Part shown: piece by piece, positions 12,952-24,063 of the stretch
Layout of the letters: each line of letters opens with the position of its first letter
Position numbering within the stretch: the stretch's first letter is position 1
Assembly: GCA_028554755.1 (NCBI GenBank)
Contig: JAPTOF010000004.1
Coordinates: forward strand, 2,549,501 to 2,613,500
Direction: 5' to 3'
DNA: 64,000 bases
Source: Cordia subcordata
Taxonomy: Eukaryota > Streptophyta > Magnoliopsida > Boraginales > Cordiaceae
Position numbers and translations under genes: made by a program
The notes under the pieces: model-generated
The model's database searches: none
Told to the model about the DNA's origin: nothing
The model's input: the letters and a program-made list of their open reading frames with translations, nothing else

Positions 12952-15192
12952 TTAGGCCAAAAGGCCAAGTTGGATGAGGTAAAGGTGCATGTCGCTGGGG
13001 TGATCTTCAAGTTTGGGGCGTTCTGGCTGCACCCAACGACCATCCTCACAGCGCACCAAGCCTTTGTTCTCATCTTGCTTCCAATTTGGAGGAACACGGT
13101 AGCGATTTTTCAAGAAGTCTGTAAATTTGTTCACCAATGCAATGTCTCTTCCAGTTGCAAGCTCAAACTTTTGACCTTTTCCACGGTATCTGCATAGCAT
13201 ATAGAAGATGACAAATTAATAATATCGTGTATCTGCATACATTTTGTATATGCTTGGAAGTAGTAACGTGAATTAATTTCTTAATTAAAGTGATATGTAA
13301 GTGTCTTGTCAGGCAAAGGTTTCGTGCTAACTTAATATACGCTTCTTTTAATTATATTAGTACTTTCAACAAATTAACTTAATTCTTAATTAATTGTATA
13401 TTATTATTTAATTCAAGAAAAAAGACATCTTAATTCCTTACTTTTATGTATTAAGGCAAATAAGTCCTCGAGTTCTTTTTTTTTTTTCCTTTCTTAAGTT
13501 CCTTTGTCTGTTAAACTTAACAAAATAGTTAAATATCTTCATAAAATATCATCATAAAATATCATTTATCCTCTTGATAAGTCAAATGATAGGACAAAAC
13601 ATTTATTTTTTATTTTTTATTTTCCAATAAGTCAACAAATCGTATAACTATATTCTTTTTTTTTAATTACTTTTAAAAATATTTATTTATTTATTTATTA
13701 ATTTTTTAGTTAATTACTTTTAAAATAAAAATAATTAAAAATAATTTATTCGATTTCTTATTTTTCTCTTAGAAAAAATTTTGAAACTCTTCAAATAGTA
13801 ATATGATCCTTGGGAAAGTTTTTTTAATTTAAGTTTTTTTTTTAATTTTTTTTAAAAAATATTTCACCAACTGAAGTAGTAAATAAACCATGCAATTGAA
13901 AAAAGGAATTAGGAACCTATTTAGAGAATGTGGTTAACTTTCTTATTAACTTTAACTCAGAGTGGGTCCTATAAAGGGCAAAAAACAAAAGGAATTAAGA
14001 ACCTATTTAGCCTATTACTTAAAAACAAGAAGTTGAATGTCTTTTTCCCTTTAATGAAGCATTAAAAACTTTTAGTTTGTGACTTATAGGTGAGGTGATT
14101 CGTCTATAAAAAAAGGATGGTCATCTTCAAAATTTTAAGTGTTGCAGAATAGGAGTACTAACCCATCAAGCAAGTGCAGGTGAACCTCCAGGTCATGAGC
14201 ATGATCAAACTTATTATCATGCTTCAGAAACCAAGAGTTCTTGTGATCCAGGGCCAGCTCTACCCCGACATGCGTGTAACACCAAGGCCAGACTACAGCA
14301 AGTACTTTCATCAACAATAGCGGAACATGTTCATTGACGAATATACCTGGAGCGGTAGGCACTATGTCATGAACATTGATCACTCTTAGCACTTTCACCC
14401 CAAGCTTTTCAAGCCTGTCCCTGAAGCTGGAATTTCCAACTCGGGGACCTGCGAACGGGAAAACACATATAGGAACTTCTCTTGCAGAAGTCCTTATGTG
14501 AAATAGCGTTTCGGCAATGTCATACGCGCTTAATATTGCTAATGAACTGCCCAAGCTATGCCCAGCGATTGTTATGCTCAAATCTTCTTGCGGGTACATT
14601 TCAATCAATTTTTTCACTTCTGTTAACACTTGCTTTCTTGCAGAGTACTTGCCGAAGCGGCAGCTCTTGTTCTTGTTAGTATAGAGACTATGGAACCCTG
14701 ATTCAACCTTAACGCTTGGATCTAACGACGAAATCGTAATGAGAAAATCCTTGAGGTCGTTTTGCCACTCGAGCCGCGTGACAGTGCTCCTCCAGGCGAT
14801 GGTTATATGGCGCCTCCCTAATTTCTTCGATGTTTCATCATTCGAAACAGCTGCGTAACCTATCCAGTTTGCGTCTTTGCTCCAGTCCTCATTAGGGCAT
14901 ATTACCCTGAGGAAAAATCCAGGCTGGTTTACATGTGATGTTGCGTAGAGAAAACGTGTAACTTGGTAGCCATGGCTAGCCATGCCTAGTTCTTCAAAGA
15001 ATTTAGACTCTGGATATTTAGAACTGCCGCAATACTAAGAGTAGGGATCATGATCAAATGCTTCGTAGCAGGCTTGAGCCATTTCGCCATAGCGAATTAG
15101 CTCGCTGCGCAAGAGTGGATGCATTGGGTCAAGCAAGCCATCCCAATCACATGTATTTCTCGCCAGCAATCGGCTAATTGATCACTTGGGCG
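12952..15192 (-). pseudogene. Phospholipase A1-Igamma-like pseudogene, inverted copy 3
   Basis: Minus-strand homologue of the two intact PLA1 genes. The exon 2 equivalent is 13189-12952, and the exon 1 equivalent runs from about 15192 to 14163, with the intron at the usual split Gly codon. Two lesions are visible. One is a 7-base deletion after the EIH codons near 15149, where the paralogues have seven more bases encoding His-Gly-Ala. The other is an in-frame TAG at about 15036-15038 where the others have Lys (DPYSK). The transit-peptide region is not recognisable. The lipase elbow GHSLGS and the rest of the domain remain open over 282 codons, so decay is recent. The first residues of exon 2 read YRGKG instead of YHGKG. 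A shorter protein from an internal ATG (14983) lacks the N-terminal third and is unlikely to be active. Confidence 0.88.
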
Positions 15193-15231
15193 TTCATTGT
15201 CCATAGACATGGCTGGTGTCAAGGTAGTACA

Positions 15232-15288
15232 TGTCACGCACCCAAGGTCACAGCCCCAGCTTCGCCTGGGTGGATTTGGGGCGTGACA
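15232..15288. mobile_element. 57-bp foldback with TGTCACGC inverted ends
   Basis: TGTCACGC at 15232-15239 is mirrored by GCGTGACA at 15281-15288. Inside are CCCAA/TTGGG and CCCCAG/CTGGG pairs, so almost the whole segment can form one hairpin. GTAC flanks both sides (15227-15230 and 15289-15292, with one extra A on the left). It sits where the transit-peptide region of the PLA1 pseudogene should begin. It may be a tiny MITE or the excised end of a larger element. Confidence 0.5.
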
Positions 15289-15299
15289 GTACACCTACG

Positions 15300-16500
15300 T
15301 ATTCTTGCTAGAAATTGATCTTTATTTATGCTTTTATTGATCTTTATTTATGGTTTTATATTGACGGTTTTGGTCGAAGATAGAAGAACAAATAGTTTTT
15401 TCAGGTCGAGAAGCTTTGATATGAAGTGGATTATTGAAGCTTATGAGAGGGTTCTCCACAAGAGAGATGGCCATTGAATTAACCTTGCTCGCTGATGCGT
15501 GAGGTGGTGAAGCAATGATTAGAACGGAAACTGAATCATTGATCTAACATATAATTAATAAGCGGGTTTTTAATATATGATCATTTTAATGCATTAGGTG
15601 TTATGAAACGTTGGCGTCACCAAGGATTCATCATGAATCTTCCACTAAATTACACTGGTACGACGTTTGGAGGTCAACTGACTTCAACTTCTCAAGTCTT
15701 GATCTTTTATTATTGGTCTTGGGTCTTTTTATATGAATATTTTCTGGTTTTCGTTTGTTAAGTTGAGAGTTATTCTATTATCATTCACATCTCACCCCTG
15801 GGTTGTGTGTATGTAGCAAGTGGCATACATAGATTCTTTTAGAATTTTAAGAGGATTAATTACAGTCTAATTTCTGGATTTAGAATAATCCAAAGAAATA
15901 GAAAAGATTGCATATGAAAGGTTTGGGTTAACCTTACATAAATAATCAAAAAGCAAGAAACTTTATCTGGCTTTCTATCGTGTATTGTACTATTGAAGTG
16001 TAGAATTATTTCTTGCTTTTAACTTTTATAAATTTCATGATCACAATACAAAATAAAGTGCTATTTCATCTAAAATCAATTTACTTAAGAATAATATATA
16101 AAACCTCGTGCATGCAGAGTATAACGATTAAGTAGACCAAGTCTTTTATATGAGTCGTTGACATTTCTGGTCACAAGTCAATCCCACGAGATCACGACCC
16201 CTCTTTAGAGTCTTCAAGTCTACATGGCAGTCTACGCCTATTGACTTTCATCTTAACGTATCTAGTGGTTAATCACGCATGGCGGGTTGACCCTTTTTTT
16301 TTTCCTGGTTAGAATGTTGATTTAGATCATTGATAGGTGGTGCTAACAAGCTCTTTGATGATTCATAAATAAAGGGTTAATAAAAGGATAATGCAAAGTA
16401 TTGCTTATCAATTAAAAATATAAACTTAATTACTTACTAAGGAGATGTATATCATTTCCAAGAAGTTAAATAGATGGGGTTCTAGAAAAAATTCTTACTA
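15300..16500. other. Intergenic DNA, no gene seen
   Basis: No coding frame or known element recognised. It may contain eroded exon 1 and intron of the fourth PLA1 copy, but I cannot align any of it by eye. Confidence 0.5.
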
Positions 16501-16504
16501 ACAA

Positions 16505-16580
16505 ACCAAGTGCCAGAGATGACCTTGGCGACCCAATTAGTTCAAATCTCGTGAGCAGCTGGGTAGGAAAAAAAAAAAAG
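16505..16580 (+). repeat. Possible SINE fragment
   Basis: Contains AGTTCAAATCTCG, a loose match to the Pol III B box, followed by an A-run, like the tRNA-derived copies at 17265 and 18602. Confidence 0.3.
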
Positions 16581-16970
16581 GTGCAAGTAGCATATGAAAG
16601 ATCAAGGAGGAAAAGATCAACTAGCAAAAGGTTATTTTGAAACGCGAAGAGAAATTACGCATCGTCTTAGAATAATGTTCAATAGAGATGGTGATGGTAG
16701 TATTGAATACTGTTTTCCACTTTATTATCACTGTTATCCAATTTGAATTTTTTTAAAAAATCAAGACTTTTAACTTCTCAAAAAATAATACTTTTTTGTA
16801 AAGTTTAAAAAGAAACATTTTGGAAAAAAAAATCAATTTAAATGAGCTCTCAGAGCGGTCACTATTTTGAAGAAAAATCCTCGAGCCCGAGTTGTGATTT
16901 CAACTCTATTCCATCTTCTCAAAGTATAGTTTTGTCAACTCTAATTGCTTCGTTATTACTTGTAGTGCAG

Positions 16971-17206
16971 ATACCACGGTCCACGGGAAAGGTCGAAGAT
17001 TTGTGCTTGCAACAGGAGGAGACATTGGGTTGCTGAACAAAGCTTGTGACAGCTTGAAAGATTACCACTGTGTTCCACCATATTGGAGACAAGATAAGAA
17101 CAAAGGCAAGGTGAGAAACAAGGATGGCCTTTGCGTTCAGGAAGAATGACCCACACTCGAAGATCACCCCCATGACATGGACATTTCATCTCAACAAACT
17201 AGGCCC
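16971..17206 (+). pseudogene. Decayed second exon of a fourth PLA1 gene
   Basis: Starts directly after a TGCAG acceptor with ATACCACGG, like the second exons of the other copies. It then drifts: a short extra segment (CACGG occurs twice) shifts the frame. After that the frame reads GKGRRFVLATGGDIGLL, then VPPYWRQDKNKGKVRN, and a TGA at 17147-17149 replaces the Arg of QPER. The YWRQDxNKG form is nearer to the general plant PLA1-Igamma consensus than the KWKQDENKG of its neighbours, so this is an older, more distant member. No matching first exon was found upstream. Confidence 0.8.
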
Positions 17207-17264
17207 TTCATCTACCTATTTCCTGCAACACTTGCAGTATTTCTATCAAAAGCCCGTTAATTTT

Positions 17265-17375
17265 GCTGGGATTAGAAGTAGTTCAAGTGGTAAAATCCAC
17301 CTCTCTTAGGAATAATGACCTTGGTTGAAATCCCGTCAAGGATGAGTTGGGTTGAGGGTAGGGAGCTAGTATAAA
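17265..17375 (+). mobile_element. tRNA-derived SINE-like copy
   Basis: AGTAGTTCAAGTGGTAAAA resembles a Pol III A box region and GGTTGAAATCCC a B box, about 45 bases apart. Similar in layout to 18602-18735. Confidence 0.45.
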
Positions 17376-17822
17376 AAAACTAAAGAAGGGAAAGCCTATT
17401 AATTTTGCTGTACAATAACCAAAATCTGATTGATGAAAAATGGTTCCGTGTATGTTTCAGATCTTGTAAGTATCAAAAGATCAGAAAGGACTCAACATTG
17501 TTGCTTTTTCAGAGTGGTAGACAAATTTAAATCAAGAAAAAGAATATTATCCCGTGGTCAATTTCCACCCAAAAAGAAGAAAAAACAATGTGGATCAAGT
17601 ATAATATATAACTCAAGAAAGGCAGCATTGCTTATTCAGGCAGGTAAATAGCACTAATACACATACTCTACAAATCACTGGGTGTCAAGACATCATTATG
17701 CACTGTATGCCGTCGATGGCCTCAAATGGGAACTGCAGTGGCCATCTGGCTGAAGCTTTTTATGGACAGTAAACTCCCAACTCAAGGCTGAAGTTCGGAT
17801 TTGTGCACTCTGGGATGCCAAC

Positions 17823-17938
17823 TTGAACCTGCCAATATTAAATGTAGAGTGAAACCGATGCACTTCGTAGTATAGAAGGGGAAACCTGCCAATATTAAAT
17901 GGAGTGAAACTGATGCACTTCGCAGTAAAGAAGGGGAA
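17823..17938. repeat. Tandem duplication of a ~55-bp unit
   Basis: Two adjacent copies begin with AACCTGCCAATATTAAATG and end with AGAAGGGGAA, differing at a few sites. Confidence 0.8.
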
Positions 17939-18601
17939 ATAATAGTCGATAAAGGACAAACATCCCAAGCAGAAAGTAGATGTAGGTTTATTTTTAGATA
18001 GTGAAAATATTACCGATATAACCATATCAAAAGGAAATACTGACCCAAAAATGACATAATCAGGTAGTAAATCAGTCTCAGACATACACATCCCAACAGG
18101 CAGGTTTTTTCCAGTATAACTGTGACCTAAGTTGCAATAGCTCCTATATGTTTCGACTATTTGGCGAATGCCATTTTTATACAAAATGATCAAGGAATAG
18201 TCAAAAGAAAGCTGCCTAGAACCAGGATTCCGCAGCAAAAGAAACTAAAGAAAAGAAAACAACTCATTCGTCTTTTTGATAGGGCAGGCTGCTGAACAAT
18301 CAGTTGTTAAAAAAGGAGAAATGTGGGACGAGGTGCAGGCAGGATTTAGGTAAGTGACCTCATGTTTGTGATCCTGCAGAACTTAAATCCCTCATGTTTG
18401 TGATACTCTGGAACTTAAATCAAGTACCCTGTAGGAGGAAAAAAACTGCCCTTCTTCACCCCTTTCCTACAAAAGAGAGGAAATAATTTACACAAACAAG
18501 GCTTAAAAGGCCGGAACTTTATTGAAAGGACAAGATAACAAAACAAGGCTAAGAAGGCCGGAACTTTACTGAAAGGACAAAATAACATACTTAGCAGGGA
18601 T

Positions 18602-18735
18602 CAGGGGCAATTCAAGTAGTTGAAACTACCTCTGCCCACGTGCGAGGTCTTGGGTTCAAATCCCATGAGGGACAGGAGGTTGGGTTTGGGGGTGGGGGGT
18701 TTGGAAAAAAATGCACAGACACACACACACACACT
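18602..18735 (+). mobile_element. tRNA-derived SINE-like copy with an AC-repeat tail
   Basis: CAATTCAAGTAGTTGAAAC resembles an A box and GGTTCAAATCCC matches the Pol III B box exactly. The tail is G-rich, then a short A-run and (AC)n. Confidence 0.55.
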
Positions 18736-19127
18736 TAGCCAAGTGAAAAGAAAAAATAGTTCTACTCACAAGAGAAATTTAGTGTCAAAATAGCATGTTG
18801 GTATGACTGTTAACTCTAGATTACCAAGGAAAGGACATCTTGATTGAAGCACATGGCCCATCGTTTCCTTTGATTCCTCTTTCACTTTTACCTTGCCCGC
18901 CCACCCCCGCTCCTGCCCCCAGGTTGTTAGTCAAGGAAAAAGATGATGTTAAGATTCTCATATAGGTGCCACATGCCATAATACCTCTGTGCACCTCTCT
19001 AGCACCCACAGAAAGCAGGAAACTCGCAATAATCATCTAAGAAATATAATACGCATAAATAGGTAACGTATTCTCACCAAAAGTTTGACCTGATCCTACA
19101 AAGCAGATTATTGCTTTTGCACCTACA

Positions 19128-22100
19128 TCAAACTCCTGCCGTAGCTTTCACACCAGAATCTGTCTTTCCCTAAATACAAAATGGCAATGAGTAAAACACA
19201 CTTGTGGCACTTATGAAAAAGAAGAAACAATGAGAAGACAAACCACAGATGTCTACATAATCATGTAACCAGACTAGTAAAGAAAATTCTCTTTTATCAC
19301 TCCCCAAATAAATAAAATACAAAAAGAACCAAAGAGAAGGGGTTACGTAGATCAGATAAAAAATGGTCAGATTTCAGGTAGCACTGAGTAGAAGTTAACC
19401 TCAGTAGTACTGCTTCTAATCTTTCGTGTTGGTGTCCTCATGGTTACAAACTCCTCCGCAGAAGTTGGATGAATACCCACAGTGGTGTCAAAATCTGCTT
19501 TAGTCAAGCCAGCTTTCACGGCAACTGCAAATCCCTGGAAGTTGGGAGACAACAAAAAAGACCAAAAAATGAGATGCAGTTCTTTTCATGAACAAGGTGA
19601 TTAATACAGAACTTCTTGATACAAGATTGAATGGGAAAAAGACATAAACCTGGATGATTTCTGGTGAATCCTCTCCACACATGTGCAGCCCCACAACTTT
19701 GTTTGTTCTCGCACATACTATAAGTTTCATAAAAACTCTATCTGGAAGGCCAGAAAGCGTAGCTTTTAAGGGCCTGAAGTTTGCTGTATAAATATCAACA
19801 TCCCCAAATTGTTGTACAGCCTGCAGATTTTTTCAGAGATTAAACACAACAATCATTTGGCTTCTGCAATAAGATTTACAAGTAACCTTCCTTCACCTGT
19901 TCTTCGGTAAGACCAACTAGCCCAATAGGTGGCTGAGAAAAAACTGCTGAAGGAACAGCCCTGCATAAGAGAATGAAACACCTTGTCATGACAACAGCTA
20001 TTAACCAATACAAAACAAGTCAAACCTCATTTTTCATTATCTTTCCCCTTCTTTCTCTTTAATAGTTGGCATAGCTTATTCTAAATGGTCTAAACAATTC
20101 AAAACCCTATATGCAAATTATGCCGAAGTGCAGCTTCCACTAAAATTGGCACATGCATGCATGCATGCAGTTGGGGTTTATTCACTTTTATAAACTAACA
20201 GATATGTCACAATTTGGCACACACACCTGTAGTCGGGTTTCATTGGTTCGTTAGCGAAAAGAGTTTTAGCCAAGGCCCCTCCCTCCATAAGGGCAACAGG
20301 GGTCAAATTAATTCTATCAGTGACATCTCCAACAGCCCAAATTGACGGAACTGATGTACGAGAATATTCATCAACCTGAGAAACAAATTAACAATTACAA
20401 TCAAGAAACTGGAGCTACTTTAGAAAAGAAGAAAAAGTTATGAGAGCAGAAGTACACAAAGACAACAAAATACCTCTATGGCTCCATTCTTTGTCACTTT
20501 CACTCCTACAGCCTCCAATCCTAAATTCTGTCATGAATGAAATTCTTAGTGACATCTAAAAGTAACAAGAAAGAGGATTAAGGAGTAAACTTTTAGCTTC
20601 TTAAAGAAATGAATTGTCCATGCAGAACTGGAAAAGTGAAAAACAAGGAACTGAATGTCCCAATTATCCATATGCAAGCATCCACAAGTTCTTAAGAACT
20701 TAGTGTAAAGACCAGTTCAATACACGTGCAAAGACCAGTTCAATACACTTAAAATAATCAGCATTACCCTACTTGATTGATAAAACCGTAAGGATAAGAG
20801 GTATATGCTTATTGCACAAAAGGAAATTCAACCTTTGTATTTGGCCTACGTCCTGTAGCAAACATGACATGAGAGAATCCTTCAATTGTCTCTTTGTTAG
20901 TCTTCAAAGACAGGGAGCCATCTGGTGCTTTGACAATAGCCTGAGGTAATTCCTCCGTGTGGAACTCAATTCCTCTCAGTGACATCTGTTCACCAACAAA
21001 ATCCCTAATCTGCAAAAATCAAAAGAATGGAATTTTTATTGCAATAAGACAACTCTACCACAGATATGCAATAAAGAGCATGGCTGGACTAGGTTCTTTA
21101 CAGCTGCTTACCTCTTCATCAAAGCCTCTTAAAACCTTTTTTTGTCTAATAAACAGATGAACCTCACTCTTCAATCCATTGAAGATGCCAGCAAACTCGA
21201 CTGCAATATATCCACCTCCCACTATTGCAATTTTAGTTGGCTGCGAGGGCAAGTCAAGGGCAGCATCGGAATCTATAGCATATTCCCTTCCTGGAATATC
21301 CGGAACGAACGGCCGTCCACCAACAGAAATCAGTATGTTCTTTGCTGTATAGAGTTTCCCGTCCACATCCACAGTATGTGGATCCACAACCTGCACTAAC
21401 AATAAAATTATAACAAGAAATGATCAGTAACAATTTCACAATCATTGTGCTGCACTCATATGTACACTTGGCCACAAAATATCAGGTGTACCTTTCCACG
21501 GCCTTTGATTAGTTTGACTCCAGCATTGTTCAAAATGTTCTTGTAGATACCAGTAAGACGCTGCAACTCAGCATTCTTGTTCGCAATCAATGTGCTCCAA
21601 TCATGTTTTGGTTCAGTTTCGTAATTCCATCCAAACCCACAACTTTCATCAAATTCATGAGAATATTTCGACGCATAGACTAGCAGTTTTTTAGGTACAC
21701 ATCCTCGGAGTACACACCTTCATTAAACATCCACCAGTTATCAGCTCAAGACAGAACCTTCCCATATTCATCATCAGTTGCAATATCAACTATCTAACTC
21801 AGCAAATTTCATTTAAATTTTGCAACGCTAATTGATAAAAGTTACAGCTTTCTATTGTCAGTTTACTAAAATCTATTTAGTATCGAAGATGTTCAAAGCA
21901 TTACCTTTGTTCCACACAAATTTTCACATAAAACAAACTTGCACACTTACATATATGTATATATTAATTGCTAATTTTTGTTTGATATGAAAAATGTACA
22001 AGATCTCACCTTTATTACACATATGTATTTGTGTGCGAGTTTGTGAAAATATTGAGCAGTAAAGAAGCTTACGTGCCACCAACGCCGCCGGTGGAGTCGG

Positions 22101-22461
22101 AAGAGATGGTGGAGAAAGGGAGCTCGCAGACGGCGACGGAAGCGCCAAAGCTGGAGGCGAAGCGAGAAGCCCTAACGCCACCGCTGCCGGCGCCGATGGT
22201 GAAGAGGTCGAAGTCGAAGTTGCCGGAGGAGTCGAGGCCACTGTTAGTGGACTGGGCGCGAGTAGTGGTGGTGGTTGAGAAACGGCGGCGATGGCGTAGC
22301 CGCTGATGAGAGAAAAAATCAAAGTAGAAATTGAGAGATTGACTTCGGGAGGAAGCGAGAGATGAGATTGGGAACTTCCTGCAGAGGTTCTGGAATGCTG
22401 GAGATGCTAAGCTGCTGCTCAGCTTCAGCTTCGGTGTGGTCACACACGCAGATATTGCCAT
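19128..22461 (-). CDS. GR2: Glutathione reductase, chloroplast/mitochondrial type (GR2)
   Basis: NADPH-dependent reduction of glutathione disulfide in plastids (ascorbate-glutathione cycle). Ten exons: 22461-22073, 21717-21492, 21390-21112, 21009-20833, 20527-20474, 20375-20227, 19960-19897, 19820-19650, 19534-19400, 19169-19128. They sum to 1686 bases, a 561-residue protein, typical for the organellar form. Residues 1 to about 75 are a Ser/Arg-rich transit peptide. The FAD-binding GAGSGG is at residues 90-95. The redox disulfide is Cys131/Cys136 (CVLRGC). Exon 3 has the NADPH Rossmann [10 protein letters not shown], and exon 4 ends in ATGRRPNT. The catalytic His525-Glu530 lies in HPTSAEE. 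The last exon is only 42 bases, encodes [13 protein letters not shown] plus TGA, and restores the usual plastid GR tail. All junctions are GT-AG. Confidence 0.96.
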
Positions 22462-22500
22462 GTTGCGCTTTGCTCCTACGATATCTTTGCTGACTAGGAG

Positions 22501-22507
<7 letters not shown>

Positions 22508-22535
<28 letters not shown>
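22508..22535. repeat. (TA)n microsatellite in the GR2 leader/promoter
   Basis: About 13 TA units, roughly 50 bases upstream of the GR2 ATG on the minus strand. Confidence 0.9.
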
Positions 22536-22689
22536 CCATTACCCTTTTTTTATTCTGGTTTTTACGTATTTGGCACAATCAAATTTTTCTTAAACAAGTC
22601 ATTATTATTTTTTTCGTAGACAGATATTAAATAGAACTCTAATTAGAAAGTAAACTACAATTTTTTTATTTTTCTACTTTTTGGCAATT

Positions 22690-23345
22690 GTTAGGAATAA
22701 TTCCTAATCTCTTAAGTGTCCAAAACTTTGGACAAGGTACCCGCCATAAGGATAACAAATGTTTGCATTTTAAGTCTCTCATCGCAAAACTCTACCCATA
22801 CAAAAGCATTTTATGTTCGGGATTAGTACGAAATATCATTGTAGGTAACGAGAGTCTGCCTTGCTTTGGGTGTTGTTGGCTGGCTCCATCATGAGGATTG
22901 GGGCGCCAGGCAAGGACGGGGCCAAGTAGTATTAGAGCCATGCGGACGATTCAACATCAAGGAGTAGGGATAATGAGCAGGAGGAGCCTCCCATGCCACC
23001 AGCTGATGTTGGTGCATTTGCTATTGTTAGGGGACTTGCGAAGCTTGTGATTGTAGCAAGTAATGAAGATGTGGTAGAAGAGGTGCAACTACTTGGTTTA
23101 CTACAAGGGCCTCAGCAAATTAGGTGAGGGTGACAAATGTCTATACCTCTAGATCTCTCGTTGCAAGACTCTAATCACACCTGACGCATTTTATGTTTAG
23201 AACTAACGTGAAATATTTTGCATGAGACGTATCTTGTGCTTAGAACTAGCATGATATTTTGCATTTCACGTCTAACAATCATGTGTATTTAGTTGGCCCT
23301 GTCACAAAAACTGGAGCACCAAGCAAGACAAGCCTCCAATCCCAT
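22690..23345 (+). mobile_element. Possible decayed miniature LTR retrotransposon (TRIM-like)
   Basis: Two related blocks (about 22740-22920 and 23125-23340) share features in the same order: GACAAATG or ACAAATG, TCTCTCGTTGCAAGACTCTA-like text, GCATTTTATGTT, a GAAATAT motif and a GGAGCACCAAGCAAGAC or GGCGCCAGGCAAGGAC motif. Just after the first block is AGTATTAGAGCCATG, near the tRNA-Met primer site TGGTATCAGAGCC. That is LTR - primer site - short internal region - LTR, but heavily diverged and with no coding capacity. Confidence 0.35.
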
Positions 23346-23392
23346 CACTAACCATCTAACAGGTTGACTTACTCAAGAATTAAGATAATTCT

Positions 23393-23531
23393 TTTCCCAA
23401 TTGATTGGACTAATAATATACCAGCAATCTCTTGTATTGTACAAAATGATGCTGTAAGCTAAATTTTTTTCCAATTGATTGGACTAATAATATACCATCA
23501 ACCTCTCTTGTATTGTACAAAATGATGCTAA
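23393..23531. repeat. Tandem duplication of a ~73-bp unit
   Basis: CCAATTGATTGGACTAATAA through GTACAAAATGATGCT occurs twice in direct orientation with a few differences. Confidence 0.8.
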
Positions 23532-24063
23532 TCCCGCTGAATCGGCTAAATTTGTTCGCTATGATTTGTCTCCATGATAGATTTCTTTCTTTCTGTCTTG
23601 TTTTCCATGAAACTCTCTTGTATGGTACAAAATCATACTTTTCCAGCTTGGATTGACTATCTGTTGGCTTATCTTTATTTCATGTAGACTTCCCCTGGAT
23701 CCTGGCTGGGAATAGAATCAAGACTGCATTCAACTAATCCGGGACCCGTAGCTTTGGTTCATAAAAAGATTGCTACATTATGTTAATGTGATCCTGTCTA
23801 GTTTTTAAGGGAGGGGGGGGAGGGGGAGGGGGAAGGAAAAAAAGAGGAAAGAAATAGCTAAATTCCCAACCTACAAGAGCACGAGGGATCACTTCTTGTT
23901 CCTCTCCTTTGACCAAGCTACTATTATCCATGACTCTCCCACTTGACGAAAGATACTGCATACCCTAATCTTCATGAAGGCCGCTACTATACACACATAG
24001 AAAGTTCTGCCATATGCCCCGAGTAATGGAACACAACAATCTCAGGTGAATCCTCGTAGTTTG

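Noticed and set aside
17696..18238. 180-codon minus-strand open frame
   Set aside because: Opens with TTG, contains a recent tandem duplication, and shows no recognisable domain or codon bias.
22069..22306. Plus-strand frames over GR2 exon 1
   Set aside because: They are shadows of the GC-rich transit peptide and FAD-binding coding sequence.
22462..22578. N-terminal extension of glutathione reductase
   Set aside because: The extension translates a TA microsatellite (Tyr-Ile repeats); the ATG at 22461 begins a normal transit peptide.
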